A program made the translations under genes and the position numbers. A stretch of 64,000 bases of DNA from Phallusia fumigata (Eukaryota > Chordata > Ascidiacea > Phlebobranchia > Ascidiidae). Positions 1-10,066 of this stretch are shown in pieces. The notes under the pieces were generated by a model. The model saw nothing but the letters and a program-made list of their open reading frames with translations, ran no database searches and was not told the DNA's origin. How positions within the stretch are numbered: the first letter of the stretch is position 1; every line of letters begins with the position of its first letter. The stretch spans positions 1-64,000 of the forward strand of contig QXVZ01032724.1 of NCBI GenBank assembly GCA_008931825.1. The letters are read 5' to 3'.

Positions 1-351
1 GCAGGAATTTGTAAGTGTCTTACGTAATTTATGTAAACATTAGACACAGGACGTTTCCGCCAGAAAAATGTGAAATACTATTTACTTGATAGCAACTCTT
101 TTAACTCAACGGGTTGGTAAAGTCTTGGTTTGTATACAGTGCATTGACAGGTTTAAATCTGTCTACAAATCAAGAATTAAAAAAAAAAGGATTTAATTTA
201 TCAAATAAAATATGCGGAACGATATCAAACAGTCATGTATTAAAACAGTTTCCTTTACGTTTCAACATACCACAATGATCGTAAAACACGTAACTGCATT
301 GTTATACAAAAATCAGGCAACAAATAACGAAAAAAACACAAATAATAAACC
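1..351. other. AT-rich sequence without recognised gene
   Basis: AT-rich spacer before a composite repeat. I see no coding exon, RNA gene or recognisable repeat family in it. Open frames here are short and show no family resemblance. Confidence 0.5.
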
Positions 352-612
352 AGAAGGGTGGCTTAATTTAATGTGCGGAATATATTATCATCTTTTAATA
401 TCGGGTAGTAGTGTATATAGTATGTCTATATATGGTAATTACATACATATGATAATATATTCCGTACATGATATTATATTGGGTCTTATAGTTACCTGTG
501 CTATTTATGACATGATTGTTTCTGCTGGCAGAAGCGCATGGGTCCCCACACATGCAGAGTTCTACATTGTGCATTTGTGGATACATGTCCAGGCTATAGG
601 TATGAACAAAGC

Positions 613-1600
613 AATCAGTGCACTACAATGGCATGTTCTGCAAACTGTGTCAATTTCATCCAATTTGAACATTGTTTAATAATTTGACCCATTTTAGGGG
701 CTAGCAGGGTAACTGATGGGGTTATGGGGTTAAACAAAGAATTCGATGCACCACAATGACGTGTTCTACAAACTGTGTCAATTTCATCCAATTCGAACAT
801 TGTTTAATAATTTGACCCATTTTAGGGGGCTAGCTGGGTAACCACTGGGGCTATGGTGTCAAATTATTAATTCGATGCACCACAATGACATGTTCTACAA
901 ACTGTGTAAATTTCATCCAATTCAGACATTGTTCAATAATTTGACCCATTTTAGGGGGTTAGCAGGGTAACTGATGGGGTTATGGGTTCAAAAAAATAAA
1001 ATCGATGCATTACAATGGCATTTTCTACAAACTGTGTAAGTTTTTATCAATTCGAATGTTGTTAAATAAATAAACCCATTTTAGGGGGCTAGCGGGGTAA
1101 CTGTTGGGGGTATGGGTTAAAAAAATGAAATGGATGTACCACAAAGGCATGTTCTACAAACTGTGTAAATTTCAACAAATTTGGACATCGTTTAATAATT
1201 TGACCCATTCTAAGGGGCCAGCGGGGTAGCCACTGGGGCTATGGGGTTAAACTAAACTCANGTTCAATAATTTGCCCCATTTTAGGGGGTTAGCAGGGTA
1301 ACTGATGGGGTTATGGGATCAAAAAAAAAAATCGATGCATTGCAATGGCATGTTCTACAAACTGTGTAAATTTTACTCAATTCGAATGTTGTTAAATAAT
1401 TAAACCTATTTTAGGGGACTAGCGGGGTAACTGTTGGGGGTATGGGTTAAAAAAATGAAATAGATGTACCACAAAGGCATGTTCTACAAACTGTGTAAAT
1501 TTCAACAAATTTGGACATCGTTTAATACTTTGACCCATTCTAAGGGGCTAGCGGGGTAACCACTGGGGCTTTGGGGTTAAACTTAGCTCATGACACACCG
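613..1600 (+). repeat. Tandem array, unit about 129 bp, about 7 copies
   Basis: The motif AAACTGTGT recurs near 642, 770, 899, 1029, 1158, 1359 and 1488, so the spacing is 128-130 bp apart from the one interval containing an N at 1261. Each unit also has TTTGACCCATTTTAGGGG and a GGGTAACTG/CACTGGGG segment. Alternate units seem to share variants (for example GATGTACCACAAAGGCAT near 1133 and 1463), which hints at higher-order expansion. The frames that run through the array are by-products of the repeat. Confidence 0.8.
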
Positions 1601-1874
1601 CCTTGACCATATCTACCAGCTGTGAAGTTTCATCCCATCCATCAAACATTTCATGCCAAAAGTGCATGGACAAGCTGCAGGGACAAACCTCCATGATGCG
1701 GTGCTGGTTCGCACTTCTTCCAGAAATCCCAGGTTGTGGCATCTAAACATATCACATGGGTGAACGCTAACCTTGGCATATTGTGAACAGCAATTAAAAG
1801 CAAGAGTCGACGGGGTAAAACAAATCTCCAACCCGAGAATTGTCCACGGGAAGATTTGGATTACCTTAGATAGA

Positions 1875-2072
1875 CTAACCGCGATCAGTGGCAATCACAA
1901 CTGTGCAACCTTCGAGCGCTTGCACTTGCAGCTGCTTGAAAAATACTTCCTGGTATCTTTCAACTGGATTTTTTGTGTGTATTTCTCCCAACTTAATCGT
2001 ACAACTCACCCCCGAGATTCTCTGTGCAACCGGGGCACGCGAAGCATCACTGTGCGTTGAGCAAAACTGGCG
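1875..2072 (-). other. Coding-like segment of unknown product inside the repeat
   Basis: On the minus strand an acceptor-like TTGTTCACCAG is followed by 65 open codons with coding-like composition (including KLGEIHTKNPVERYQEVF and EGCTVVIATDRG) and then a stop next to a donor-like GTTAGT. A second coding-like stretch lies downstream at about 1548-1742 (-). GC content is clearly above the surroundings. I do not recognise the family. It could be an exon of a host gene, a transposase fragment, or chance. Confidence 0.3.
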
Positions 2073-2444
2073 CTGGTGAACAATAAACCTATAAGGAGCG
2101 CCCCAGTCAAACTTTATGCAAGGGCTATCTTCGAATCATACATGATATACAAGAAATATAGTGTGGTTATCAAAGAAGTTTTTGGTTAACGAGGTTGCAT
2201 GATTTTCTTGTGTAATTCTCTTATTATCAATCTCAGAATTTCTGCGATACTTCAATGAATATCCACAATGGAAATGAACAGCTGTTTTCCTGGTTTTGTA
2301 AAAAATTCTTGGGTGCTTTAAGCGAAGCCTTTTTGTCACAGCCACATTTAAATTTGGAATTTTGTGCAAGTTTGGTATGTAGTGACAGGTTTCAAAAATT
2401 TGANAACAAGGGGGGGGGGCTTCAGGAAGGGGACCCATAATTAA

Positions 2445-3101
2445 TATTTTTTAATTAAAAAAACTTTCACTGCAGTATCCTGAAGCTTTTTGATGCGAAA
2501 ATAAAACAAATTTTTGTTTAATTTAAATATCAAGGCAGAACATTTGTATATTATGAACTTGTTATGAGGGCAATGACAAAAAAGTTGCCAATAGTCAAAT
2601 GTCAAAAGCTTCAAAACACCAAAATTTTGTGCAGAATTGTTTCGAGACAGTCACCGAAAAGTCTATGGAAGACCCAAAATATTATTACATCACTTGCAAA
2701 GCAAAACAGTGATAACTCACCGGAATAGATTTTCTTTTGTATGTCTTGTCATCGTAGCAGTTCATTTTACGATTGATGAAAGCACGAGGCCCACGACCAT
2801 ACCGACGCAGAAAAACAAACCATATTACAATAGAAGAAATAATTACAGTGAAAAGGTATTCCATGTTTTACACCTAATGTCAACAAATGTATTAAGAAAC
2901 TTATGCCAAGTGAAAATTTCAATTACACTACCGTCAAAATTTGTGTTTAAATATACTTCAACAATAGTATGACAAGAATTCGAAACACAAAAACCCAAAA
3001 CCAATTTAAACCAAGTCTTCTTGAGACCAAATACCATAGAAACAAAGATAAGGCAATCTTTAATATTACGAACTCAATGTCAGGTGAAAAACTCTCAATA
3101 G
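2445..3101. other. Spacer downstream of NDUFA13, no gene seen
   Basis: AT-rich sequence lying 3' of the minus-strand NDUFA13 gene. It must hold that gene's polyadenylation region, but I could not single out one signal. The frames here have no family resemblance. Confidence 0.5.
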
Positions 3102-3566
3102 CTAGGGTCCACATTTTGGTACGGTCACAAATTGATACGAGAAATAAACTGAATGCATGAAAGTGTCGGACAACTGAAGCTTCGGGAACGTGTAGCGCTT
3201 GATGAAATTTTCAGAGGCTCGGTCCCCGGCCTTGTGATCCGGACAAAATCCGGTTCCGACGATGTTGAGGGCCTCCGATTCAACCGTTTCCTTGAGAATC
3301 TGCAACTCATGGCGATCTTTTTCTGCATCCATCAGCGGGACGAGCAACTTTTCGGCATGAAGACATTCCTGCATTTCAGCAGCGTAAAGCACTCGTTGTC
3401 CCATGTGCAATCGAAATCCACAAAATGTGACAGCTGCTGCTAATCCAAACAAAACGTAACCGGATGGACCACGGATAGGCAAGTTGCGTTTATAGGGAAT
3501 GCTGCCGTAGCCGCCAGGGGGCGGCATATCCTGCCGATACTTAATATTCGACCAACCAGTCGACAT
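3102..3566 (-). CDS. NDUFA13: NDUFA13 / GRIM-19, complex I accessory subunit
   Basis: Accessory subunit of mitochondrial NADH:ubiquinone oxidoreductase, an inner-membrane protein with one transmembrane helix. The diagnostic N-terminal block QDMPPPGGYG followed by YKRNLPIRGPSGY is present, then a hydrophobic helix (YVLFGLAAAVTFCGF), then the LLVPLMDAEKDRHELQIL stretch that aligns with the human LLPLLQAETDRRTLQML region, and a C-terminal KAGD...FPKL part. I chose the ATG at 3566 (MSTGWSNIKY), giving 154 aa against about 144 in mammals; an in-frame ATG 48 bases upstream would add 16 residues and is less likely because family members start just before the QDMPPPGG block. It reads as a single exon. 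The neighbour upstream, TRNT1, is on the same strand about 0.74 kb away, too far for a tight operon. Confidence 0.9.
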   Translation of the reverse strand: MSTGWSNIKYRQDMPPPGGYGSIPYKRNLPIRGPSGYVLFGLAAAVTFCGFRLHMGQRVLYAAEMQECLHAEKLLVPLMDAEKDRHELQILKETVESEALNIVGTGFCPDHKAGDRASENFIKRYTFPKLQLSDTFMHSVYFSYQFVTVPKCGP

Positions 3567-4307
3567 GTTTCTACTTGAATCTACCACCTTTAAAGAAAAT
3601 TTCATTATTACCAAGCGTTTTTAACACCAGGATTTTAATAAGTAGTATACCCTGAATGTCTTCATAAAACACACAGATGCACATGTTTAAGCATGAAACA
3701 TTGCCCATATTGCAGTGAATATATATTATTGTATACGAGACCTATGCCAGGCAGAACATATAATGTTGAATTACAATGCTGTCAAATTATTGATTGTAGT
3801 GGTACATTTTAATACGGGCTGTGTTTTGATGAATATTAATAACAGGAAACTCACATGTTTATTACTAAAGGAAGTTGATTTTAAGCTATCAAGCATGCAA
3901 CTATATGAATATACCAGTACACTTTCAAATAGTTCCATAAACTTTGTAAAATATATGGTTTGTTAGTGTTTATTTGGCGTTCGTTTAACACCTTCTGTGA
4001 CATCATAGTCTTTAAGCTCAAGCTATAGTTTGTTATTTTTGAAAAAATGGGTATTTAATTGAAATCCATCTGGTTCTTCTAAAGGGTAATAACAATACAA
4101 AGGATAAAAACAGAAACTTTCACTCGTTTGAACTTTTATAAGTAGAACTTCAAGCACCTATGAAGGGTTTTTGAATTAGCTTTTAGCAAAATGTGACAAT
4201 GCTTCCCAAATGTTGTTTAATAAGGACTCCCACTGCTAAATGTGATGTCGCAAAGCAACAAGCAAGGTTATTAAACTTTCGAAAATCATTTCGAAAATAA
4301 AAAAAAA
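3567..4307. other. Intergenic between NDUFA13 and TRNT1
   Basis: Contains the NDUFA13 promoter side and the TRNT1 3' end, both minus strand. No other gene or repeat recognised. Open frames are short, AT-rich and unlike any family. Confidence 0.5.
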
Positions 4308-5786
4308 TTATCTTTTTCGTTTTTTAGGAGGAAATTTAGTTTCTTTATGTGGGTGCAACATTTCCATATCCGCCCAGTTGGTTTCGGGGCTAAAACTGTC
4401 CAAAAGTTGCTGCTTAGTCAGTGTGTATCGACTCTCCTTCCATTTTGCAAACAACGTATTCACAGCCAGTGAAATTTGTTGTCCTTTCAACTGGCCGTGA
4501 GCTTTGACCTCTCCACCAGACAATGGAAACGTTGGAATTCGAAAGTTCGTGAAATAGTCCAACGCCTCAACATCGCCGGCAAATTTTAAAAGTTCAAACA
4601 AGTAAACTATCATTTCCTGCTGGTGTCTGGGTCCGCAAAGAACCATGTCAATGTAGTTGCTGAAACGGTCATCCCCTTTTGGTAGGTTCCACTTGTTAAT
4701 GACGATGAACATAAGAATGTTGTTTTCAGCTTTGGAAAGTTTTAGTCTTTCGAAACACATTTCCACATCTTCAATAGTGTCAAACAACGCAGCTAATGGA
4801 GTAATGTAATGCATATTTAAATGAGCACTATGTTTGCACATATTGTATAGCAATTCACTGTTAAATCCTGACGGCAAACCCAGGTATGGAAACAATCCGA
4901 ACTGATGCATGAATTTAAAACTTTCGAAAACAAATTTTCCACCTAATATCAGTTTTAGTTCCACCCAAAGTCTTTCTCCTGAAATCCCAGCCAATCCATG
5001 CGCATTTTCAGCAATGTACCTTAAAGTTTCACTATCGTGCTCTGTATCATTATTCGCAATTCTCCCAAAGAATCGGAAGTATCGCAAAATTCTTAAATAG
5101 TCCTCCTTTATTCTCGTATCAGCGTCACCCACAAATCTGACCTTACAATTTTTAAGGTCATCTTTACCATTAAAAAAATCAATAAGTTTTCCATCCAAGG
5201 TTAGAAACATTGCATTGAAGGTCAAATCTCGGCGTGAGGCATCCAAAAACCAATCATCTGTAAACACAACTTTAGCATGCCGACCATCGGTTACTTCATC
5301 AATCCTAAGTGTTGTGATTTCTATGTTTTGCTCTGACACCCTACATGTGACTGTACCATGTGCGATTCCGTTAGCTGAAATAATCCGAACTCCCTCTTTT
5401 TCAAACATGGATAACATTTGGTCGGGCGTAGCGACCGTTGCAAGGTCTATGTCATTCGGTTTCTTGTCCATGAGCAAATCTCGCACTGCACCTCCACATA
5501 GTCGCAGTTCATAATTATTTTTCTGAAACAACTTCTGAACTGTCTTTAGTCCATCAGTGAACAAGCTTTGAAACAGCGGTGTGTTGACATTTATATCGAC
5601 CGCAGGATCAAATTTTTTACTGCATGTAGGCCTTGACATTTGAGAAGCCTCCTTGGTAGAAAATAAGCTTTTTGAAATTGCAGCAATGCCCAAATGATTT
5701 GAGAAACTTGCGGAGTAGGATTGTTGCACAAAGCAGCATAAATGCCGAACAGTCCTCATAGATTTCGACAATAAGTTGTACATCAA
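4308..5786 (-). CDS. TRNT1: CCA-adding tRNA nucleotidyltransferase
   Basis: Adds or repairs the 3' CCA end of tRNAs in mitochondria and in the cytosol/nucleus. 492 aa in one uninterrupted frame. Class II nucleotidyltransferase motifs are intact: GGAVRD at about 98-103 followed by the catalytic DID at 112-114 (motif A), RRDLTFNAM at 185-193 (motif B), and EDYLRILRYFRF at 228-239 (motif D, base recognition). The remaining C-terminal half is helical, as in the family, and ends in a basic KKRKR tail. The first 50 residues are rich in Ser/Arg/hydrophobics with few acids, like a mitochondrial presequence, and an internal Met at 50 directly precedes the conserved body. Human TRNT1 has a multi-exon gene; here no intron is evident. 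Strand and order: NDUFA13 follows downstream, a PP1 subunit diverges upstream. Confidence 0.95.
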   Translation of the reverse strand: MMYNLLSKSMRTVRHLCCFVQQSYSASFSNHLGIAAISKSLFSTKEASQMSRPTCSKKFDPAVDINVNTPLFQSLFTDGLKTVQKLFQKNNYELRLCGGAVRDLLMDKKPNDIDLATVATPDQMLSMFEKEGVRIISANGIAHGTVTCRVSEQNIEITTLRIDEVTDGRHAKVVFTDDWFLDASRRDLTFNAMFLTLDGKLIDFFNGKDDLKNCKVRFVGDADTRIKEDYLRILRYFRFFGRIANNDTEHDSETLRYIAENAHGLAGISGERLWVELKLILGGKFVFESFKFMHQFGLFPYLGLPSGFNSELLYNMCKHSAHLNMHYITPLAALFDTIEDVEMCFERLKLSKAENNILMFIVINKWNLPKGDDRFSNYIDMVLCGPRHQQEMIVYLFELLKFAGDVEALDYFTNFRIPTFPLSGGEVKAHGQLKGQQISLAVNTLFAKWKESRYTLTKQQLLDSFSPETNWADMEMLHPHKETKFPPKKRKR

Positions 5787-6735
5787 TTGGATGTTTTCTA
5801 CATTTTAAACAACAGATATCCTACACCAAAAAGAAATTTGTTAGTGGAGGATATTTTAAAGATGGGTAACATTTTCTGGCAGCAAATCAAAAAAACAACT
5901 AAAATCTTTTCAGCTAGCCAGCTTGTAGCACGTTTTGTTGCATTTTGTGTTTATAACCATATTTTGCAGGACAGTTTAAGCACCAACACAAACAACTTGC
6001 AAAATGTTTTTACAGTTTTGTGTGAACTTTTTCCGCTGGCTTTAGCTGAAACATGTTTCTGTTGCGTTTTTGTCATCTTGATTGTTTTTGTCACCTTGAT
6101 GTCAAATTAACGTAAACACAGAAACATAAAAACCCGTTTACAAATGCAAAACGAACCTAATTTCAGAATATTTGGTGGTTGGTCCTGTTGAACATTTTGA
6201 TCAACTTTTTACACGAAAAAAGATGCAACGCATCCATAGACACTGTTTTGTTTTCTGGCAATAATGTTTTTTTTTAATTACCAAGTTAAATTAGGTCCAA
6301 TTACACTATTTACGTGACGGAAAATTGGTAAAGTGACCTCTTGCAAATCAACAAGTAGACATAAGCATAGAAATCACACTAAACATGTTGCAAATTTTTT
6401 TGTTTTTGTTTTTGTTTTTTCAAACCAATGTATATTTTTATTCGAACGAACGTAAAAACAATTTAAACTGGCTTAAACAATATTGTACATCGCACTTAAA
6501 CAAACAAAAATCTTCTCAAGTTGTGACACATCGCAAAAATAACGTTTCTTGCATGAAAAATTGAAAATAACGTCACAATACAACGATTGTGATGCGACAG
6601 GTGGTAAAACTGCGTTTTTATTTTCATTTTCAGCTTAGTGGCATTGCAATAATATGCCTGACAAGATAACAAAATTTTTCCTCACAAGAAACCGCCTTAA
6701 ACAGTAAAAATGATTCAAGGCATCTCTTCTTCAAG
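5787..6735. promoter_or_regulatory. Divergent intergenic region TRNT1 (-) / PPP1R3-like (+)
   Basis: A 0.95-kb AT-rich spacer between two outward-facing genes, so it must contain both promoters. No TATA box or known site could be assigned with confidence. The 107-codon frame near its start is low-complexity (Phe/Val/Cys-rich) and I do not call it a gene. Confidence 0.4.
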
Positions 6736-7964
6736 ATGTCGGAAGGAATTGACGCAGAAATGGTAAATACGGATGAAAGTTTTGCGGCAAAAGACGAAGT
6801 GCAAGAAGATGCAGAAAAACGTTCGGATAATTTGCATTCTAGTTTGTCAGAATCTTTATTTCGAGCTGGTAATCACCAAAGTTCTCGACGAAAACGTTCA
6901 AAAAGCGTTTCATTCGCTGACACTAGAGGCCTCAGTTTAGAGGAGGTATATTGATTTGAGCTTAAAGATTTTGTTTGCTTAAATCATGTTAAATATAAGA
7001 TTTTGTTTGCTTATATCTATAAGTTAAATAATTGGCCTGTAAATGGGTTTCAAATACCTTTAATATCCTTTTTTGTTGGTTGGTTCAATAGCAGGTGGTT
7101 TAGTAGATTTTATTTTACTGTATTAACCTTGCTCGAAGTCGAAGTTTGACCGCAAAAGTTGCGTGTGCAATTCATGACAAAAACAGTCTCAATAAGAAGA
7201 TACCAGCCAGTACTTGTGTGTAAAACATTTCCCCTACATGACGACCACAGTGTTTGTGGAAACATCTAGAAAATGTTTTGTAGTACTGACTTGTATCCAC
7301 TTGTTGTCCCAAAAAGGTTTTGATTATTTGCTTATTTTTACATTTACACGAAGTTATGTGGCCTGTTGACACTAATGCGGTTGAGCAAACAATTTGTACA
7401 AAAACTACTTTTGTGTGTTTATAACTAAATCAGTTTTTGCAGGTTCGTGAATTCGACGGTTCCACAGACTTCGTGGTGCGGCGTTCTTTTTCCTCTATGA
7501 CGTCACACCTCAATGACACGCAACCGCCGAAGCTGGAAGTCGAAAAATACTTTCTCCTTTTTCCACAACCGTCAGTGAACTACCGAAACTTTATGCGAAA
7601 TTTGTGGACTCAAAACGTCTCACTTCATTTAGCGTGGGTGAAAAACGATCAGCTCATTGGATCTGTGTTTGTTGTCAATCTCGCCTACTGCAAAGAAGTT
7701 GACCTCCGAGTGACCTTCGACTCCTGGAAGAGCTTTACGCATTTCAAGGCCAAGTTCTGCCGCTCAGAAAGCGACCACCTTGACGTTTTCGATTTCAGCT
7801 TTGCGATCCCGGAAAAAAGCTGGAAAGTGAATTTCTGTGTTCGATACCGGTGCAATGGCGCCACCTACTGGGACAACAACCGCGGTCTCGACTATTGCGT
7901 GGCGGCGCACCTGAGCACGACTGGAGAAGACACAGCCGGTGATACGTTAGCGTTTGTCACGTGA
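6736..7964 (+). CDS. PP1 glycogen-targeting regulatory subunit (PPP1R3 family)
   Basis: Brings protein phosphatase 1 to glycogen, where it activates glycogen synthase and inactivates phosphorylase. Two exons: 6736-6945 and 7443-7964, phase 0, donor GAG|GTATAT and acceptor TTTTTGCAG; 243 aa. Residues about 54-58 of exon 1 hold the PP1-docking RVxF motif as KSVSFAD, directly followed by TRGLSLEEV, the usual linker to the carbohydrate module. Exon 2 is a CBM21 domain: CKEVDLRVTFDSWKSF (PP1R3 hallmark), DVFDFSFAIP, and the glycogen-binding WDNNRGLDY near the C-terminus. It is short like PPP1R3B/C/D rather than muscle PPP1R3A; I cannot assign a vertebrate orthologue. The 497-bp intron includes one copy of a 75-bp dispersed repeat (about 7190-7265). 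Confidence 0.88.
7190..7265 (+). repeat. Dispersed ~75-bp repeat (CCAGTACTTG family)
   Basis: Begins AATAAGAAGATAC, followed by CCAGTACTTGTGTGTAAAAC. Related copies lie at about 15278-15335 and 50140-50215, all in introns. No terminal repeats seen. Confidence 0.6.
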
Positions 7965-8621
7965 TGCGATATTGTTAAAAAGCCAAAATAAATCGTTCAG
8001 TTGCATTTAAAAGGTTAAATGCACATGGCATTTAAACCATGGCTGTCAGAAATACTAATTTTAATGTTTTCATGTCATCCATCGCTTCAGACGATTTAAA
8101 CCAGCACTTATATCAAACAGCGCCACCTACTGGATGCTCCACACACTTTGCAGTTAATTTTCTTTTTTTGCAAATCTTTTTTTGCAACACTTTTGTCCAT
8201 GTTAGTATTAAATTGAACCAAAAATGGAAAAAATTTTACACAACTAAAATTATTATGAAGTCAAAACAAAAGTATTTTTGAAAACAAATCAAAACATGAC
8301 AACCAAAAAAAGAACAATTACTAATTTTTTTATTCTTCAAATATGTGACTTGCTTGTGTAATTTATTTTTCTCTTTGCAAGAACATGTGTGAGTAATAAT
8401 AGTGGCAAAGTAATTGTGAAAATAAAAAAGCAAAAAAATACATCATGCACTTTATTAGCATTGCCACCCATGAATGATTTACTGCTGCATAAGTTTAGAT
8501 ATAAAAAAAACTTCATCACAAAGGCCAACAAAAAATAAGACTGATTCAGAATGGAATTGCAGCTTTATAATTTATGGTTAAACAAAAATTAAAAACAAAA
8601 CAAAAAAAACAAGTGTGTTTA
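7965..8621. other. Convergent 3' region, PPP1R3-like (+) and ARL16 (-)
   Basis: Very AT-rich; includes an AATAAA at about 7988 that fits polyadenylation of the PP1 subunit gene. No other gene is supported. Confidence 0.45.
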
Positions 8622-9128
8622 CTATAAACTTCGCAACCATTTAAAAATGTCTTGAAAGCCTGTTTTGTCGTTGCAACTTACTTCTACCACCGACATAAAG
8701 TTACTACAAGACGAAAGTAATCGACTTAAACGCAAGAGATATTTCATTTCATTAATACTCGTCACAGATAGAACATCAGCTTTATTGAGGATAACCAATG
8801 TTGGAAGTCCACATGTTAACACTCCTTGAAGTTGAATTGAAGCTACTGATACCTGTTGAGAATTCGAAACATCAATGACAAATATAATTCCTTTCGCGTC
8901 ACCAAAATAGCTTTTCCATAGGGGTGCCATCGAGCCCCCAAGTTCTCGGATTTCAATGTGGCTTCGTTTTCCCAGATTTATGTTGTTTATGTTTGTTCCC
9001 ACTGTAGGTACTGTTGCAGGTAGTTCTACAAAATCACTTTTTGATGTTTTTTGCTTGCTGTCTTGCATCAGAAGTTTAAGCAGGGTGGATTTCCCTGTAC
9101 CAGTCGGTCCCAATAACAGTATCATCAT
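8622..9128 (-). CDS. ARL16: ARL16, ADP-ribosylation-factor-like GTPase 16
   Basis: Small GTPase of the ARF/ARL group, implicated in mammals in cilium/Golgi traffic and RIG-I binding. 168 aa, one frame. P-loop GPTGTGKST at 7-15; a PTVGTN switch-I block; the switch-II region reads IRELGGSMAPLWKSYF, which matches ARL16's unusual RELGG in place of the usual WDxGGQ; NKAD guanine-specificity motif; and a C-terminal EVSCNDKTG G5-like block ending in KWLRSL. As in ARL16 there is no N-terminal amphipathic helix or Gly2 before the P-loop. The two start Mets are adjacent; either may serve. Loss of the catalytic Gln suggests slow GTP hydrolysis, a family trait and not a defect here. Confidence 0.9.
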   Translation of the reverse strand: MMILLLGPTGTGKSTLLKLLMQDSKQKTSKSDFVELPATVPTVGTNINNINLGKRSHIEIRELGGSMAPLWKSYFGDAKGIIFVIDVSNSQQVSVASIQLQGVLTCGLPTLVILNKADVLSVTSINEMKYLLRLSRLLSSCSNFMSVVEVSCNDKTGFQDIFKWLRSL

Positions 9129-10066
9129 ATAATATATTTAAATCTAAACTGATAATAGAAACATCTGGTACATTTACTCTAAAAAAGCACAAATTACAAC
9201 ATCATGTTTTGGTGCAGTCAAACAGTCTTTTGCAAATTGTTTGTCTATTGTAAACCCAATTTTTTGCAACTTGAGTGAGACTCGGTAATTTCAAAATTTG
9301 AAATAATAATTCTTGAACCCAATTCGGTAGGCGTTTACACACATTTTACGAAAAGAACTGTAAATTATAATGACAAAACCCATATTTAATTGAAATTAAT
9401 TTACTTTTGCATCATCATCAAATCAAATGTGGCAAATACATCATGCACAAAAAACACACAGTGTACCAATCAGTTAAGAATAAGAACATATTTACTCGCT
9501 TCTTGTTAGTGAGTCTGTCGTTCCAAACATGAAGATATGCGTTTTAAAACTGAAACAACTCTTATCTGTTCAATAAGTACGAGATTTGAACATAAAGAAT
9601 CACAAACAATGTTCATTACCTGCCAGTCGCCTCACCAATAACAACGGTCTTGCAGCGCCACCTAACGACTTATTGCTTGCTACAAAGTGCTTCCGCATTT
9701 GGCGCTACAGAGCATTTATGAAATTATTTTTGTAATTGTTTTTTTGAAATTTAATTGTTTTGTTTTTGAGGTGCTACGTTAAAGATTTGTCTTCTGTGGG
9801 AGACACTGGGCATAATTTGGTAAATATGAAGCCATCGTCGAACTAACACCTTATCCATTTTAACACATTTCGATTTTAAAGGTTATTTAGTTTTTATTGG
9901 TTTAAAGCTCATGTTTTGTTTCAAAATCAAGGGCGGATTATAAGCAGCGATCCATTGAATAATGCAGGGCCTCTGTACCGATGCCTGACAGAAAACAAAC
10001 ATTAAAAATCAGAAATGCCAGAATCACTGATGATTTTTGTTAATTATATTACTGTTTTCATTTTAA
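9129..10066. other. Spacer upstream of ARL16, no gene seen
   Basis: Contains the ARL16 promoter side. AT-rich, with one GC-richer patch at 9620-9710 (AGCGCCACCTAACGAC) that I cannot assign. No coding exon supported. Confidence 0.4.

Larger units (their letters stand above)
352..2444 (+). repeat. Composite interspersed repeat, copy 1 (contains 129-bp tandem array)
   Basis: The left part (about 352-700) is repeated almost in order at 39804-40133. Both copies begin with AGAAGGGTGGCTTA, both contain a stretch reading TTGGGTCTTATAGTTA and a following GCATGGGTCCCCACA, and both end with TCAGGAAGGGGACCCATAAT (2422-2442 and 40635-40655). Copy 1 carries a long tandem array and a GC-richer coding-like section; copy 2 has a 426-bp assembly gap where these would lie. 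Two single N bases (1261, 2404) show that copy 1 is also imperfectly assembled. No terminal inverted repeat or target duplication was convincingly found, so the class is unknown. Confidence 0.6.

Noticed and set aside
212-679. 155-codon frame at the left edge
   Set aside because: It spans AT-rich spacer and enters the 129-bp repeat; the second half is repeat sequence found again at 39.9 kb, and the peptide resembles nothing.
3102-5786. Operon of NDUFA13 and TRNT1
   Set aside because: Same strand but about 740 bp apart, larger than the short gaps usual for tunicate operons; no trans-splice evidence can be read here.
5787-6110. 107-codon hydrophobic frame upstream of TRNT1
   Set aside because: Low-complexity Phe/Val/Cys-rich translation of AT-rich DNA with no conserved block.
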